From Methylorubrum extorquens (GTDB taxonomy: Bacteria > Pseudomonadota > Alphaproteobacteria > Rhizobiales > Beijerinckiaceae): a stretch of 64,000 nucleotides of DNA. How positions within the stretch are numbered: position 1 is the stretch's first letter; each line of letters opens with the position of its first letter. A program made the position numbers and the translations under genes. Positions 23,737 through 31,176 of the stretch are shown one piece after another. Under the pieces are notes generated by a model. It saw only the letters and a list, made by a program, of their open reading frames with translations, was not told the DNA's origin and did no database searches. The DNA lies in contig NZ_JALJXF010000001.1 in assembly GCF_024169925.1 (NCBI RefSeq), positions 2,176,001-2,240,000 of the forward strand. The letters run 5' to 3'.

Positions 23737-23802
23737 TTCAGTGTCTCGTTTCAGGAACGATAGGCTAAAGCTTTCGTTCCGCCTGCCGGAAGAGACACTG
23801 AA
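23737..23802. repeat. 66-bp compound palindrome
   Basis: The outer arms TTCAGTGTCTC (23737-23747) and GAGACACTGAA (23792-23802) are perfect. Inner arms GGAACGA (23754-23760) and TCGTTCC (23774-23780) nest inside. It lies just upstream of the possible micro-gene at 23611-23724. It could be a small mobile repeat or a structured RNA. Confidence 0.55.
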
Positions 23803-24059
23803 GAGGCATTTCGCGTGCCATTGGAGGCATGGCCTCTGAACGGTTTCGAGGTGCTCCGCTCCGGAGCTCGGCATTCGAGCGATGTGCCGCGTTCTTGGGC
23901 CTGCCTCAGCCCCCATCAGGTCAGCGGACACGGGAGACGAGGGTTCGATGCGTCCTCGCGTTGAACCGCTCCGGTCTTCGGTGAGTGCGGTCCGCTGGGG
24001 CTTCCTGTTCCTGTCGTGTCGCTGTCCGAAAGCCGGTTGCCCCCTTTTCGGGACGATGG

Positions 24060-24737
24060 TCAGCCCTCCCGTCCGCCGCCCATCGTCGCCTGCATCCGCG
24101 AGAGCTGAGCGATGTGCCGCTGGATCAGCGGGAGCGCGCCGGCCGCGATGCGGCGCAGGGCCGGGTCGTCGCCGGATTGCGCGTAGGAGCCGTGGATCTG
24201 GTAGGCCTCTTGATGGCCCTGGAGCGAGGCGTTGACGAACATCGCGTCGTATTCGGGGCCGGGCTGCATCCCGGAAAGCTGCGACAGGATCGAAGCCTTC
24301 TGCTCGTCCGTCGTCATACCCCCGGGACCGCGCTCGCCGGGTACACCCAAGACGCCGCCGACCGCGCCGACGGTCGCCCCCGCGACGCCGCCCGCGACCG
24401 CCAGCGGCGCCTCGACCAAGCCGCCGACGAGGCCGCCCGGACCGGCGGGCGGACCCGCCATCGGCGCTCCCGCACCCACATACGGGTCGAGTTTGCGGGC
24501 GAGGTTGACCTGCTCGGTCACCTCGGCCCGGCTGAAGACCTTGAGGCGCGGATTGCGAGTCTTGGCGTGGGCCTCGCGCGCCGTGTTTTCAAGGAACAGG
24601 CCGCCCTTCGTCGCCATGGCGAGGTAGACGGGTGCCGGCATGGCACCGGCCGGCGCCGGTTGCGCCAGGGCGGTACGGGTGACGGCCAGGGCCGCCGTCG
24701 CCGTCAACACGGTCGTCAGAAAATCGCGCCGTTGCAT
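24060..24737 (-). CDS. DUF4142-type exported protein
   Basis: The 225-residue protein starts MQRRDFLTTVLTATAALAVTRTALAQ, a signal peptide with a twin-arginine-like RRDF. The mature part resembles DUF4142: a helix ATKGGLFLENTAREAHAKTRNPRLKVFSRAEVTEQ, then a long Gly/Pro/Val-rich insertion (about 92-140), then a helical bundle ending QRHIAQLSRMQATMGGG. The insertion, rich in GGVAGATVGAVGGVLG, is unusual for the family and could contact membrane. Function is unknown; members are periplasmic. A hairpin (24024-24054) lies just past the stop and resembles half of the repeat at 16114. Confidence 0.8.
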   Translation of the reverse strand: MQRRDFLTTVLTATAALAVTRTALAQPAPAGAMPAPVYLAMATKGGLFLENTAREAHAKTRNPRLKVFSRAEVTEQVNLARKLDPYVGAGAPMAGPPAGPGGLVGGLVEAPLAVAGGVAGATVGAVGGVLGVPGERGPGGMTTDEQKASILSQLSGMQPGPEYDAMFVNASLQGHQEAYQIHGSYAQSGDDPALRRIAAGALPLIQRHIAQLSRMQATMGGGREG

Positions 24738-24904
24738 GGTCTCGGATCTCCCGGTCTGGATACGACAGCCGGGCGCCGATGTTCTTGGGCGGTGCCGGGG
24801 TCTGACGGGCGAAACCTTCGCGAAATCAGCAATGTTCCTGCTGTTTCAGGGATGTCTTCAAACGAAGACGCTTGGGCGATCCGGGTCGGGTTTGCCGCCG
24901 GGAT

Positions 24905-25405
24905 TCAGGGGCCGATCGAGGGGCGCAAACGGGCCATGCAATACACGTCGGCGAAGATGCCGTTGCGGAACGAGGCGGCCTTGTGCGTCCCTTCGATGGT
25001 GAAGCCGAACTTTTCGTAGAGGGCGATGGCGCGGGTGTTGTCGGTGAAGACCGTCATCTCGATCCGCGAAATATTGATCCAGTTGTCGGCGGTATCGATC
25101 ACCGCGGCGAGAAGCCGCGAACCGATGCCGTGCCCGGCGAAATCCTCATGGACGGCGATCCAGAACTCCGCCGCGTGGGCGCGCCGGCCGTAGAAGGGGC
25201 GCAGGGCCGCTGCCCCGACCACGTGGTCGTCCACCTGTGCGGCGAGGTGCAGATCCCGCGGCGAGCGGGGCTCCGCCCACTTCTTCACGGCCTCGAACGA
25301 CTCATAGGGGAGAGCCAGCGTTCCGAAACGGAAGGCGGGTTGGTTGTAGATCTCGAACAGATCCGGCGCGTCCGCCTCACGCATGGCCCGTATCGTCACA
25401 TCCAT
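24905..25405 (-). CDS. GNAT-family N-acetyltransferase
   Basis: The start MDVTIRAMREADAPDLFEIYNQ has GAGGA 5 bases upstream. A nearly identical site (GAGGACCGGAATGG) lies 33 bases further upstream in frame, so either could be used. The 166-residue protein has the acetyl-CoA-binding motif A (EDFAGHGIGSRLLAAVI, near 95-110) and the C-terminal NTRAIALYEKFGFTIEGTHK segment. It resembles small-molecule or amine acetyltransferases. It is downstream of the metallophore operon on the same strand but separated by a repeat and about 370 bases, so a link to the siderophore is only possible. Confidence 0.88.
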   Translation of the reverse strand: MDVTIRAMREADAPDLFEIYNQPAFRFGTLALPYESFEAVKKWAEPRSPRDLHLAAQVDDHVVGAAALRPFYGRRAHAAEFWIAVHEDFAGHGIGSRLLAAVIDTADNWINISRIEMTVFTDNTRAIALYEKFGFTIEGTHKAASFRNGIFADVYCMARLRPSIGP

Positions 25406-25673
25406 ACCGGTCCTCGTCTCACCCATTCCGGTCCTCGCTCCGTGTGAAGAGGGCATGATCGCGTCGAGAGCCGGTTCGGCCGGTCCGTTCTGGCAACGAT
25501 GACGAACCCCATGCCGAGGCGCTGCTTGGGCAGCCTCGAAGTACGCCGCGACGTTGATCCTGGCCGCCGATGCCGTGAAATCGATCGTTCCGGCGTGCTA
25601 GGCCGAAGCAACGCCGCCGTGCCGTCTTGTGGATGGTTCCTCAATGCGAAGCGCGTCTTGGTCCTGTCGGATC

Positions 25674-25776
25674 CTAGAGCATCGTCCTGGATATCGGATC
25701 CAAGATGGTGCTCTAGGCTTTTGTTTTCGCATCATCTTTTTCCGAAGGCCGGCAACCAGATTTCCGGATGATGCTC
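25674..25776. repeat. Two-hairpin intergenic repeat, copy 2
   Basis: The first module, 25674-25716, runs CTAGAGCATCGTCCTGGAT...GTGCTCTAG. The second, to 25776, has CATCATC...TTTCCGGATGATGCTCT around CCGAAGGCCGGCAACC. The layout matches copy 1 at 16114-16212. It ends 3 bases from the DUF2218 stop. Confidence 0.85.
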
Positions 25777-25779
25777 TCG

Positions 25780-26058
25780 TCACGTCCAGTCGAAGCGCAG
25801 CGTTTCGCGGAAGGCGAAGCGCTCGATGTGGCGCACGACCACGTCGCGCAGGTCGGGCAGGCTCGCCGCGTCGGGCGCCGTCAGGCCGACCGTCAGGGTC
25901 TCGGCGCTGGCACTCAGCCGCGTCTCGCCGAGCGGCAGCGCGATCCGGGCATCGGTCGGGCTGAACTCGGTCTCGAACCGGTGGGCCCAGTGCTTGCAGA
26001 GCTGCTGGAGGTAGCGGCTGGCATGCGGGGTGCTGACGACGGCGCGGCTCTCGGGCAT
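25780..26058 (-). CDS. DUF2218 small protein
   Basis: The 92-residue protein (MPESRAVVSTPHASRYLQQLCKHWAHRFE...DLRDVVVRHIERFAFRE) matches DUF2218. Members are small cytoplasmic proteins frequently encoded beside siderophore or iron-uptake genes; their activity is not known. It begins 28 bases after the AsbF stop in the same direction, so it is probably the last gene of the metallophore operon. Confidence 0.88.
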   Translation of the reverse strand: MPESRAVVSTPHASRYLQQLCKHWAHRFETEFSPTDARIALPLGETRLSASAETLTVGLTAPDAASLPDLRDVVVRHIERFAFRETLRFDWT

Positions 26059-26086
26059 GTCGGTCTCCTGGCTGTGCGGTGCTCGC

Positions 26087-26923
26087 TCAGCGTGCGGCGT
26101 GGCGGGGGCTCGTGGTGCGGTGGCCGGCGGTGGCCGCCCGCACGCCGAAAAGGTCGGTCGGCAGAACCGAGAAGGAGGCTTCGCCGAACCATTCGAGCGA
26201 GCCTTCCGCCTGCGGTGGCAGCGTCTTGAGGAAGCTGCCGTAATCCAGCGCGCCGTCGAACAGGGCAGTCATGCCCTCGCGCCGTCCGGCCGCGGCGTAG
26301 ACGTTGGCCGGCTCGAACACCGACAGGTCGGCGCGGCTGCGCACGTTCTTGAGGTGATAATAGTCGATATGCGGGCCAAGCCGGGCATGGGCCGCGAGGG
26401 GGTCGTCGCCGCCCTCCCAGACGTGGAGCGTGTCGAAATTCACCCTGAGGTTCGGGTGATCGACCGCGTCGAGCAGGTCGAGGAGCGACGCGGTGGTGTC
26501 GGCGAGCGTGCCGGGATGCGTCTCCACCACGAGGCGCAGGCCCTGGTCGGCGAGCTGGCCCGCCGCCATCCGCAGGCGCCCGGCGACATGGGCGCGCTCG
26601 TCCGCCGAGGCGGCCGCACTGCCCTTGGTGCCGGCGAAGGTGCGCAGCCGCGGCGCGCCCCAACTCCCGGCGAGCCGGGCGAGTTCGGCCGTCCGCTCGG
26701 TCAGGGTCTCGAGGGGCGCATCGAGCGGCAGGTAGTCGCTCAGCATCGGCACCCGCAGGCCGTAGGCGGCGAGCCATTCGGCATGGTCGCCGGGGCCGAG
26801 ATTGCGGGCATGCACGCCCCACAATTCGATCCCGTCGAAGCCATGGCCGCGGGCGAAGCGGGCGAGTTCGCCGATCGACACGAGATGGTGGCGAAAGCTG
26901 ATGGTGCAGAGGGCAATTCTCAT
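26087..26923 (-). CDS. asbF: 3-dehydroshikimate dehydratase, AsbF type
   Basis: The 278-residue TIM barrel opens MRIALCTISFRHHLVSIGELARFA and continues GFDGIELWGVHARNL, nearly the wording of Bacillus AsbF. Metal ligands are visible in order: VVETHPGTL (Glu), NFDTLHVWE (Asp), IDYYHLKN (His) and GSLEWFGE (Glu). It makes 3,4-dihydroxybenzoate from 3-dehydroshikimate for the aryl caps of petrobactin-type siderophores. The ATG overlaps the stop of the upstream fused gene by 4 bases (ATGA). The corresponding Methylorubrum locus is described as making methylolanthanin, in which the aryl group may be 4-hydroxybenzoate; the product here is not certain. Confidence 0.9.
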   Translation of the reverse strand: MRIALCTISFRHHLVSIGELARFARGHGFDGIELWGVHARNLGPGDHAEWLAAYGLRVPMLSDYLPLDAPLETLTERTAELARLAGSWGAPRLRTFAGTKGSAAASADERAHVAGRLRMAAGQLADQGLRLVVETHPGTLADTTASLLDLLDAVDHPNLRVNFDTLHVWEGGDDPLAAHARLGPHIDYYHLKNVRSRADLSVFEPANVYAAAGRREGMTALFDGALDYGSFLKTLPPQAEGSLEWFGEASFSVLPTDLFGVRAATAGHRTTSPRHAAR

Positions 26924-28221
26924 GCGGAGAGCCTTTCGCGTGACGGGAGCGCCTGTCCGAGGTCCGGGCTCGTCTGCCGCCACGCGGCGTAGGCCGCAGC
27001 GAGCTGCCGCTTGATCGCGAATTCCTGCGCGTCGAGCGCGTCGAGACGCGCGAGGACGGGGCCGAGCTCCCCCGTTTCCCCCGTCCGCGCGAGCTTCAGC
27101 ACGGCGTAGTGCAGGCCGGTGAGGCCGTTCACCAGGGCCTCGATCTCGTCGCAGATCCGCTGGAACTCCGGGTCGGGCCAGCGCAGGGCCCGCCAGAAGA
27201 AGGCGAAGCCGTGCTCGTAGGCCCATTTGCGGATGGTGATGACCGGCAGTTCGCGCAGGGCCTCCCCGACATCCGTCAGCTTCAGCCCACCCCGCCCCTC
27301 GGCATGGGCGAGCACGATGGCGCGCGCGGCATCGATCAGCGGGTTGGTGTCGAACCGGAAGCAGGCCTCGAAAAAGGCCGCGAGATCCGTGTCCGTTGGC
27401 GGATGCGCGCGCGAGGGATCGAAGCGGTAGCCGCCCGCGACGCTGGGTTGGCGGATGGCGTTGAGCATCCGCTCACGCTCGATCACGCCCTCCCAGCGGA
27501 AGTCGGGGTCGCGCACCTGCCAGAGGTCGGGATCGTCGCTGAGCGACACCAGCAGGTAGTGCGGGAAGGGGTTCTGGTTGAACTTGTTCTCCCGCTCGGG
27601 GAGGTGGAACATGTCGAGCATCACCATGAGGCTGGTGTCGGGCTCGCGCCGCTCCATCAGGTCGAGCAGGGTCGCGACGTTCTCCTCCTTCGAGCGGGAA
27701 TGGTCGTACCAGGAGACGAGCGGCACGCCGTAGAGCCGCTCGAACCAGTAGCGGAACGACTCGTGATCCATCGCGTCCGAGTGGTAGGCGAGCCGCGTGC
27801 CGTCGGTGATGGCGAACTCGGCGTCCCAGATCAGGGCGTAGAACGGACGGTGGTCGATGCCGCGGCGTTTAAGCCCGTCGCAGACGCAACTGACGAAGCA
27901 GTGGATCTTCAGGTCGTAGGGCATCGCGCCGTGGACGCCCTCGGCGGGCGCCTCCGGTTCGGGCGCGGCCGGCTCCGCGCCCGGTGCCAGGAGCCGGGCG
28001 AGGTCGGCCACGGTGGAGACGTCCTGCCGGTTGACCGCCTCTTCGGGCACCGACACCCCGTGCGTCATCTCCAGTGACAGAATGAGCTGAAGCAACTGCA
28101 CGGAATCGAGGTAGAGATCCTCGTTCAGCCGGGCCTCCGGCCCGAAGCGATCGAGATGGGGATGCTGCATCTCCTCGCGCAGCACCGTGCCGATGGCGGC
28201 GATCAGCCTTTCGTTGCTCAC
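26920..28221 (-). CDS. AsbD-AsbE fusion: aryl carrier domain plus condensing protein
   Basis: The start is GTG at 28221, overlapping the upstream stop (GTGA); this gives VSNERLIAAIG and a full carrier domain. The protein has 433 residues. Residues 1-80 are an acyl/aryl carrier with the phosphopantetheine site NEDLYLDSVQLLQLI (Ser40). An Ala/Pro/Glu linker (about 80-97) leads to an AsbE-like domain (YDLKIHCFVSCVCDGLKRRGIDHRPFYALIWDAEF to the end). In Bacillus these are separate AsbD and AsbE; together they load the aryl group and condense it with spermidine. Start and stop overlap both neighbours. Confidence 0.85.
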   Translation of the reverse strand: MSNERLIAAIGTVLREEMQHPHLDRFGPEARLNEDLYLDSVQLLQLILSLEMTHGVSVPEEAVNRQDVSTVADLARLLAPGAEPAAPEPEAPAEGVHGAMPYDLKIHCFVSCVCDGLKRRGIDHRPFYALIWDAEFAITDGTRLAYHSDAMDHESFRYWFERLYGVPLVSWYDHSRSKEENVATLLDLMERREPDTSLMVMLDMFHLPERENKFNQNPFPHYLLVSLSDDPDLWQVRDPDFRWEGVIERERMLNAIRQPSVAGGYRFDPSRAHPPTDTDLAAFFEACFRFDTNPLIDAARAIVLAHAEGRGGLKLTDVGEALRELPVITIRKWAYEHGFAFFWRALRWPDPEFQRICDEIEALVNGLTGLHYAVLKLARTGETGELGPVLARLDALDAQEFAIKRQLAAAYAAWRQTSPDLGQALPSRERLSA

Positions 28222-31172
28222 GCCACCGCCTCCAGGCTGCCGCCCCGGTACTGCGCGGCGACCGCGCGTCGAGAAATCTTGCCGTTGGCCTCGCGCGGGA
28301 TCGCGCCGACCTGCACCGCCTCGACCGGCACCTGATGGCCGGCGAGCCAGCGGCGGCACCAATCCTGAAGCGCGCGGGGTGGCACCGGGGTGTCCGCGCT
28401 GAACAGCAGCGTCACCCGCTCGCCCGCGAACGGATCGGGCCGGGCGAAGGCCACGGCGTCGGTGATGCCCGGCATGGCCATCACCACATCCTCGACCTCG
28501 CCGGGATAGACGTTGAGGCCCGAGACGTTGATCGTGTCGTCCTTGCGCGCGACGAAGACCAGCATGGCGTCGGGTTGGAGGTAGCCGAGATCGGCGGTGC
28601 GGATCGCCCCGCCCTCCCCCTCGACCACGATCTCCGCCGGGGCCTCGGGGCCCGTGCCGGCCCGAACGCGGTGGTGCGGCAGCGGGCGGCCGATGGCGTC
28701 GGCGCGGCGCAGATCCGGATTGATCGCGATGCAGCCGGCTTCCGAGCAGCCGTATTGCTGGAACAGGTGGGTGACACGCCCGCGGATGGCGGAAAACCAC
28801 GGCGCCGGCAGGAGCGTGCCCGAGACCATCGCCGCGTGGAGGCTCTCGCCCCCGGGCAGGAGCCGGGCCAGCGTGTGCAGCATGGCGGGTGCGGTGTAGA
28901 GCACCGGCCGCTCGATCTCGCGCAGACGGCGCAGGAGATACTTCGGGTTGGTGGTGTCCACGATCACGGGCACGCGGCCGCGGCGCAGACCCACGAACAA
29001 CCCGCAGATCAGCCCGTAGGAATGGGTGATCGGGCAGGCGATGACGGGTGTCATCCCGTCCGGCTCGGTGAAGGCGCCGACATAGCTCTCGATCTCGCGC
29101 TCCACCGCGCCCCAGGGGCGGGCGATGCATTTCGGCTCGCCGGTGGTGCCGGAACTCATCTGGAGCAGCTCGCCCTCCCCCGGCACCGGCGGGGCGGCGT
29201 CCAGGGCCTCGCCCTCCAGTCCGTCGAGGAACAGGCGGTGGCAGCCGGCACGCGCGGCGAGCCGGCGTGCGCCCTCGTCGGGCAGGGCCGGATGGATCGG
29301 CAGCAGGCTCGCGCCGCTGCGGCGGGCGGCAAGGATGAAGGCGAGGCTCTGGGCGGTGTCGCGGAAGCGCGCGGCGACGCGCTCGCCGCTGCCGCCCCGC
29401 AGGGCCGCCGCGTCCGTAACGCGCCGGATGGCGGCCTCCATCTCGTCCGCCGGGATGGTGCGGCCGTCGATCTCGATCATGCAGTCTCCGGAAGAGGTGT
29501 CGGGGGAGTGGAACAGGGTGTTGGGCGCGTGGAGGCTGCCCCGCGCCTCGCCGAGCCCGAGCTTGCGCGACAAGAGCGCCTCGACCCGCAGCCGCGGCGC
29601 CTCGACTTGAAGGCGGGCGAAGCGCGCCTCCAGCCCGTGCGCAGCCGCGTGGTGCCGCAACTGCCGGCCGAGGCGGCGCCAGAACGCCACCTCGTCGAGA
29701 CCGTGCCGACGCCCGAGAAGGGCGGTGATCTCACTGAGATTGAAGACAAACAGGCTGTCGGTGACGAGTTCGGCCAGCGTCGCGGCCGAGCGCATGGCGT
29801 GGAAGCGGTCATCCGCCGGGCCGGCATGGGCGGGGTCGATCGCCCCGAAATCCGGCACGCGCTCCGGGTTCGTCACGAAGTCGGGGGCGTATTCCGCACT
29901 CTCGTGGAAGTCGCGCAGGATCACCCGTTCCGGCCAGCCGTCGCGGTGGACCAGGATCATGTTCTGGCCGTGCGCCTCCAGGGCGACGCCGTGGGCCGCG
30001 AGCAGGTGCCAGACCGGCAGCACCGCGACCGCGACGAGGCGATCGAGCCAGGCGTCGCGGCCGTAGCGATCGAGCCAGGGCGCGACGAAGGGGCTGCCAT
30101 CCGCCTCGCACACGGCCAGCGCGTTGAAGGGCAAGGCCGCCTCGCCGGGGGCAAGACGCGGGCTCTCCCGCCAGATCGCGGCGAGGTGCCCGGCGAGCGG
30201 CCCGTCCCGGTCGGCGAGCGCGGCGGCGTATTCGCGTAAGACCGTCACGCGGCCGCGCAGCGCGGGATCGTCGGCGACGATGCCGGCGAGCCAGTCGGAC
30301 AGGGCCGGACCCGTCAGCACGAAATGCGGATCCAGGATGCGCAGGCTCGAGGTCGAGACGACACCGAGCGCCAGTTTTACGCTCGCGGCGGAGGGATCGT
30401 CGAAGTTATGCAGCGTGCGCAGGGACTGGCTCGCGACGTAGCGCGGGCCGGCGGTGCCGAGCGGAACCGCGCGGCCGTCCGCCAGCCATGGGCGCAAGGC
30501 CTCCCCTTCGAGCCGACGCATCTGCCAGGGGTGGACCGGCAGCAACGCGTGCGTGCCGAGGGAGTGCCCGGTTTCGCCGAGGCGGCGGGTCAGCACGTCC
30601 CACGCATCGCCGAGTTCGGCCCGCCAGAACGCGGCCTCCGGGCCCGGCAGAGTGAGGGTGATCGTGTCTCGGCGGACAGCCAGCCATTCGAGGCGGAACG
30701 GCGCGGCGCTCTCGGGCCCGTAGCGGCGGTGATCCTCCAGGGTGAAGCCGGTGCGGGCCTTGAAACTCGGGTGATAGGGGTGGCCCTCCCAGAGCGCCGC
30801 ATCGAGCGCGGCGAAGGGCAGAAAGCGGCGCTCCGGCAGCGAGAGGTTTTGGCAATTCCAGCGGCAGAGTTCGACCGTCTGCCGAAGCTCGGCCAGCAGC
30901 CGCGCCCGGTGCTCGGGGGCGGCGGGAAGGGCGTCGACGAGGGCGGCGAGGTCGGCCGGCATCCAGGCGCCCTCTTCGCCCGCCATCTCGACCGAGCCGG
31001 GATCGAGGCGGGGGCGGCCGAAGGCGCCGAGGGTGCCGGCCGCGCGGAAGCAGCGGGCGCCGAGGCGCCACGCGATCCGACCAGGGCCGTAAGCGGGCTC
31101 GCGCTCGGCCAGCCCCTCGAACAGGACGGCTTGCGCCAGCTGGCGCAGGACGCGCGCTTCGGGCTGCTCCAT
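28218..31172 (-). CDS. AsbB-AsbC fusion: NIS synthetase plus aryl-AMP ligase
   Basis: The start is taken as ATG at 31172 (MEQPEARVLRQL), 4 bases after the upstream stop; a GTG 21 bases earlier is possible. The 984-residue protein is two enzymes. Residues 1 to ~555 are an IucA/IucC synthetase (LPVHPWQMRRLE, SQSLRTLHNF, LGVVSTSSLRIL, EAHGQNMILVH, RDFHESAEY). From about 565 (MIEIDGRTIPADE) an acyl-adenylating domain follows, with SSGTTGEPK near 670 and the late GEVEDVV...REANGKISRR segment. It would join citrate to the arylated polyamine and activate the aryl acid for the carrier in the next gene. This is an unusual architecture relative to Bacillus petrobactin genes. Confidence 0.88.
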   Translation of the reverse strand: MEQPEARVLRQLAQAVLFEGLAEREPAYGPGRIAWRLGARCFRAAGTLGAFGRPRLDPGSVEMAGEEGAWMPADLAALVDALPAAPEHRARLLAELRQTVELCRWNCQNLSLPERRFLPFAALDAALWEGHPYHPSFKARTGFTLEDHRRYGPESAAPFRLEWLAVRRDTITLTLPGPEAAFWRAELGDAWDVLTRRLGETGHSLGTHALLPVHPWQMRRLEGEALRPWLADGRAVPLGTAGPRYVASQSLRTLHNFDDPSAASVKLALGVVSTSSLRILDPHFVLTGPALSDWLAGIVADDPALRGRVTVLREYAAALADRDGPLAGHLAAIWRESPRLAPGEAALPFNALAVCEADGSPFVAPWLDRYGRDAWLDRLVAVAVLPVWHLLAAHGVALEAHGQNMILVHRDGWPERVILRDFHESAEYAPDFVTNPERVPDFGAIDPAHAGPADDRFHAMRSAATLAELVTDSLFVFNLSEITALLGRRHGLDEVAFWRRLGRQLRHHAAAHGLEARFARLQVEAPRLRVEALLSRKLGLGEARGSLHAPNTLFHSPDTSSGDCMIEIDGRTIPADEMEAAIRRVTDAAALRGGSGERVAARFRDTAQSLAFILAARRSGASLLPIHPALPDEGARRLAARAGCHRLFLDGLEGEALDAAPPVPGEGELLQMSSGTTGEPKCIARPWGAVEREIESYVGAFTEPDGMTPVIACPITHSYGLICGLFVGLRRGRVPVIVDTTNPKYLLRRLREIERPVLYTAPAMLHTLARLLPGGESLHAAMVSGTLLPAPWFSAIRGRVTHLFQQYGCSEAGCIAINPDLRRADAIGRPLPHHRVRAGTGPEAPAEIVVEGEGGAIRTADLGYLQPDAMLVFVARKDDTINVSGLNVYPGEVEDVVMAMPGITDAVAFARPDPFAGERVTLLFSADTPVPPRALQDWCRRWLAGHQVPVEAVQVGAIPREANGKISRRAVAAQYRGGSLEAVA

Positions 31173-31176
31173 AGTC

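Noticed and set aside
28335..30239. 634-codon plus-strand frame over the AsbB-AsbC fusion gene
   Set aside because: It is a shadow frame with repetitive Gly/Arg/Glu/His composition and no domain; the minus-strand gene is well supported.
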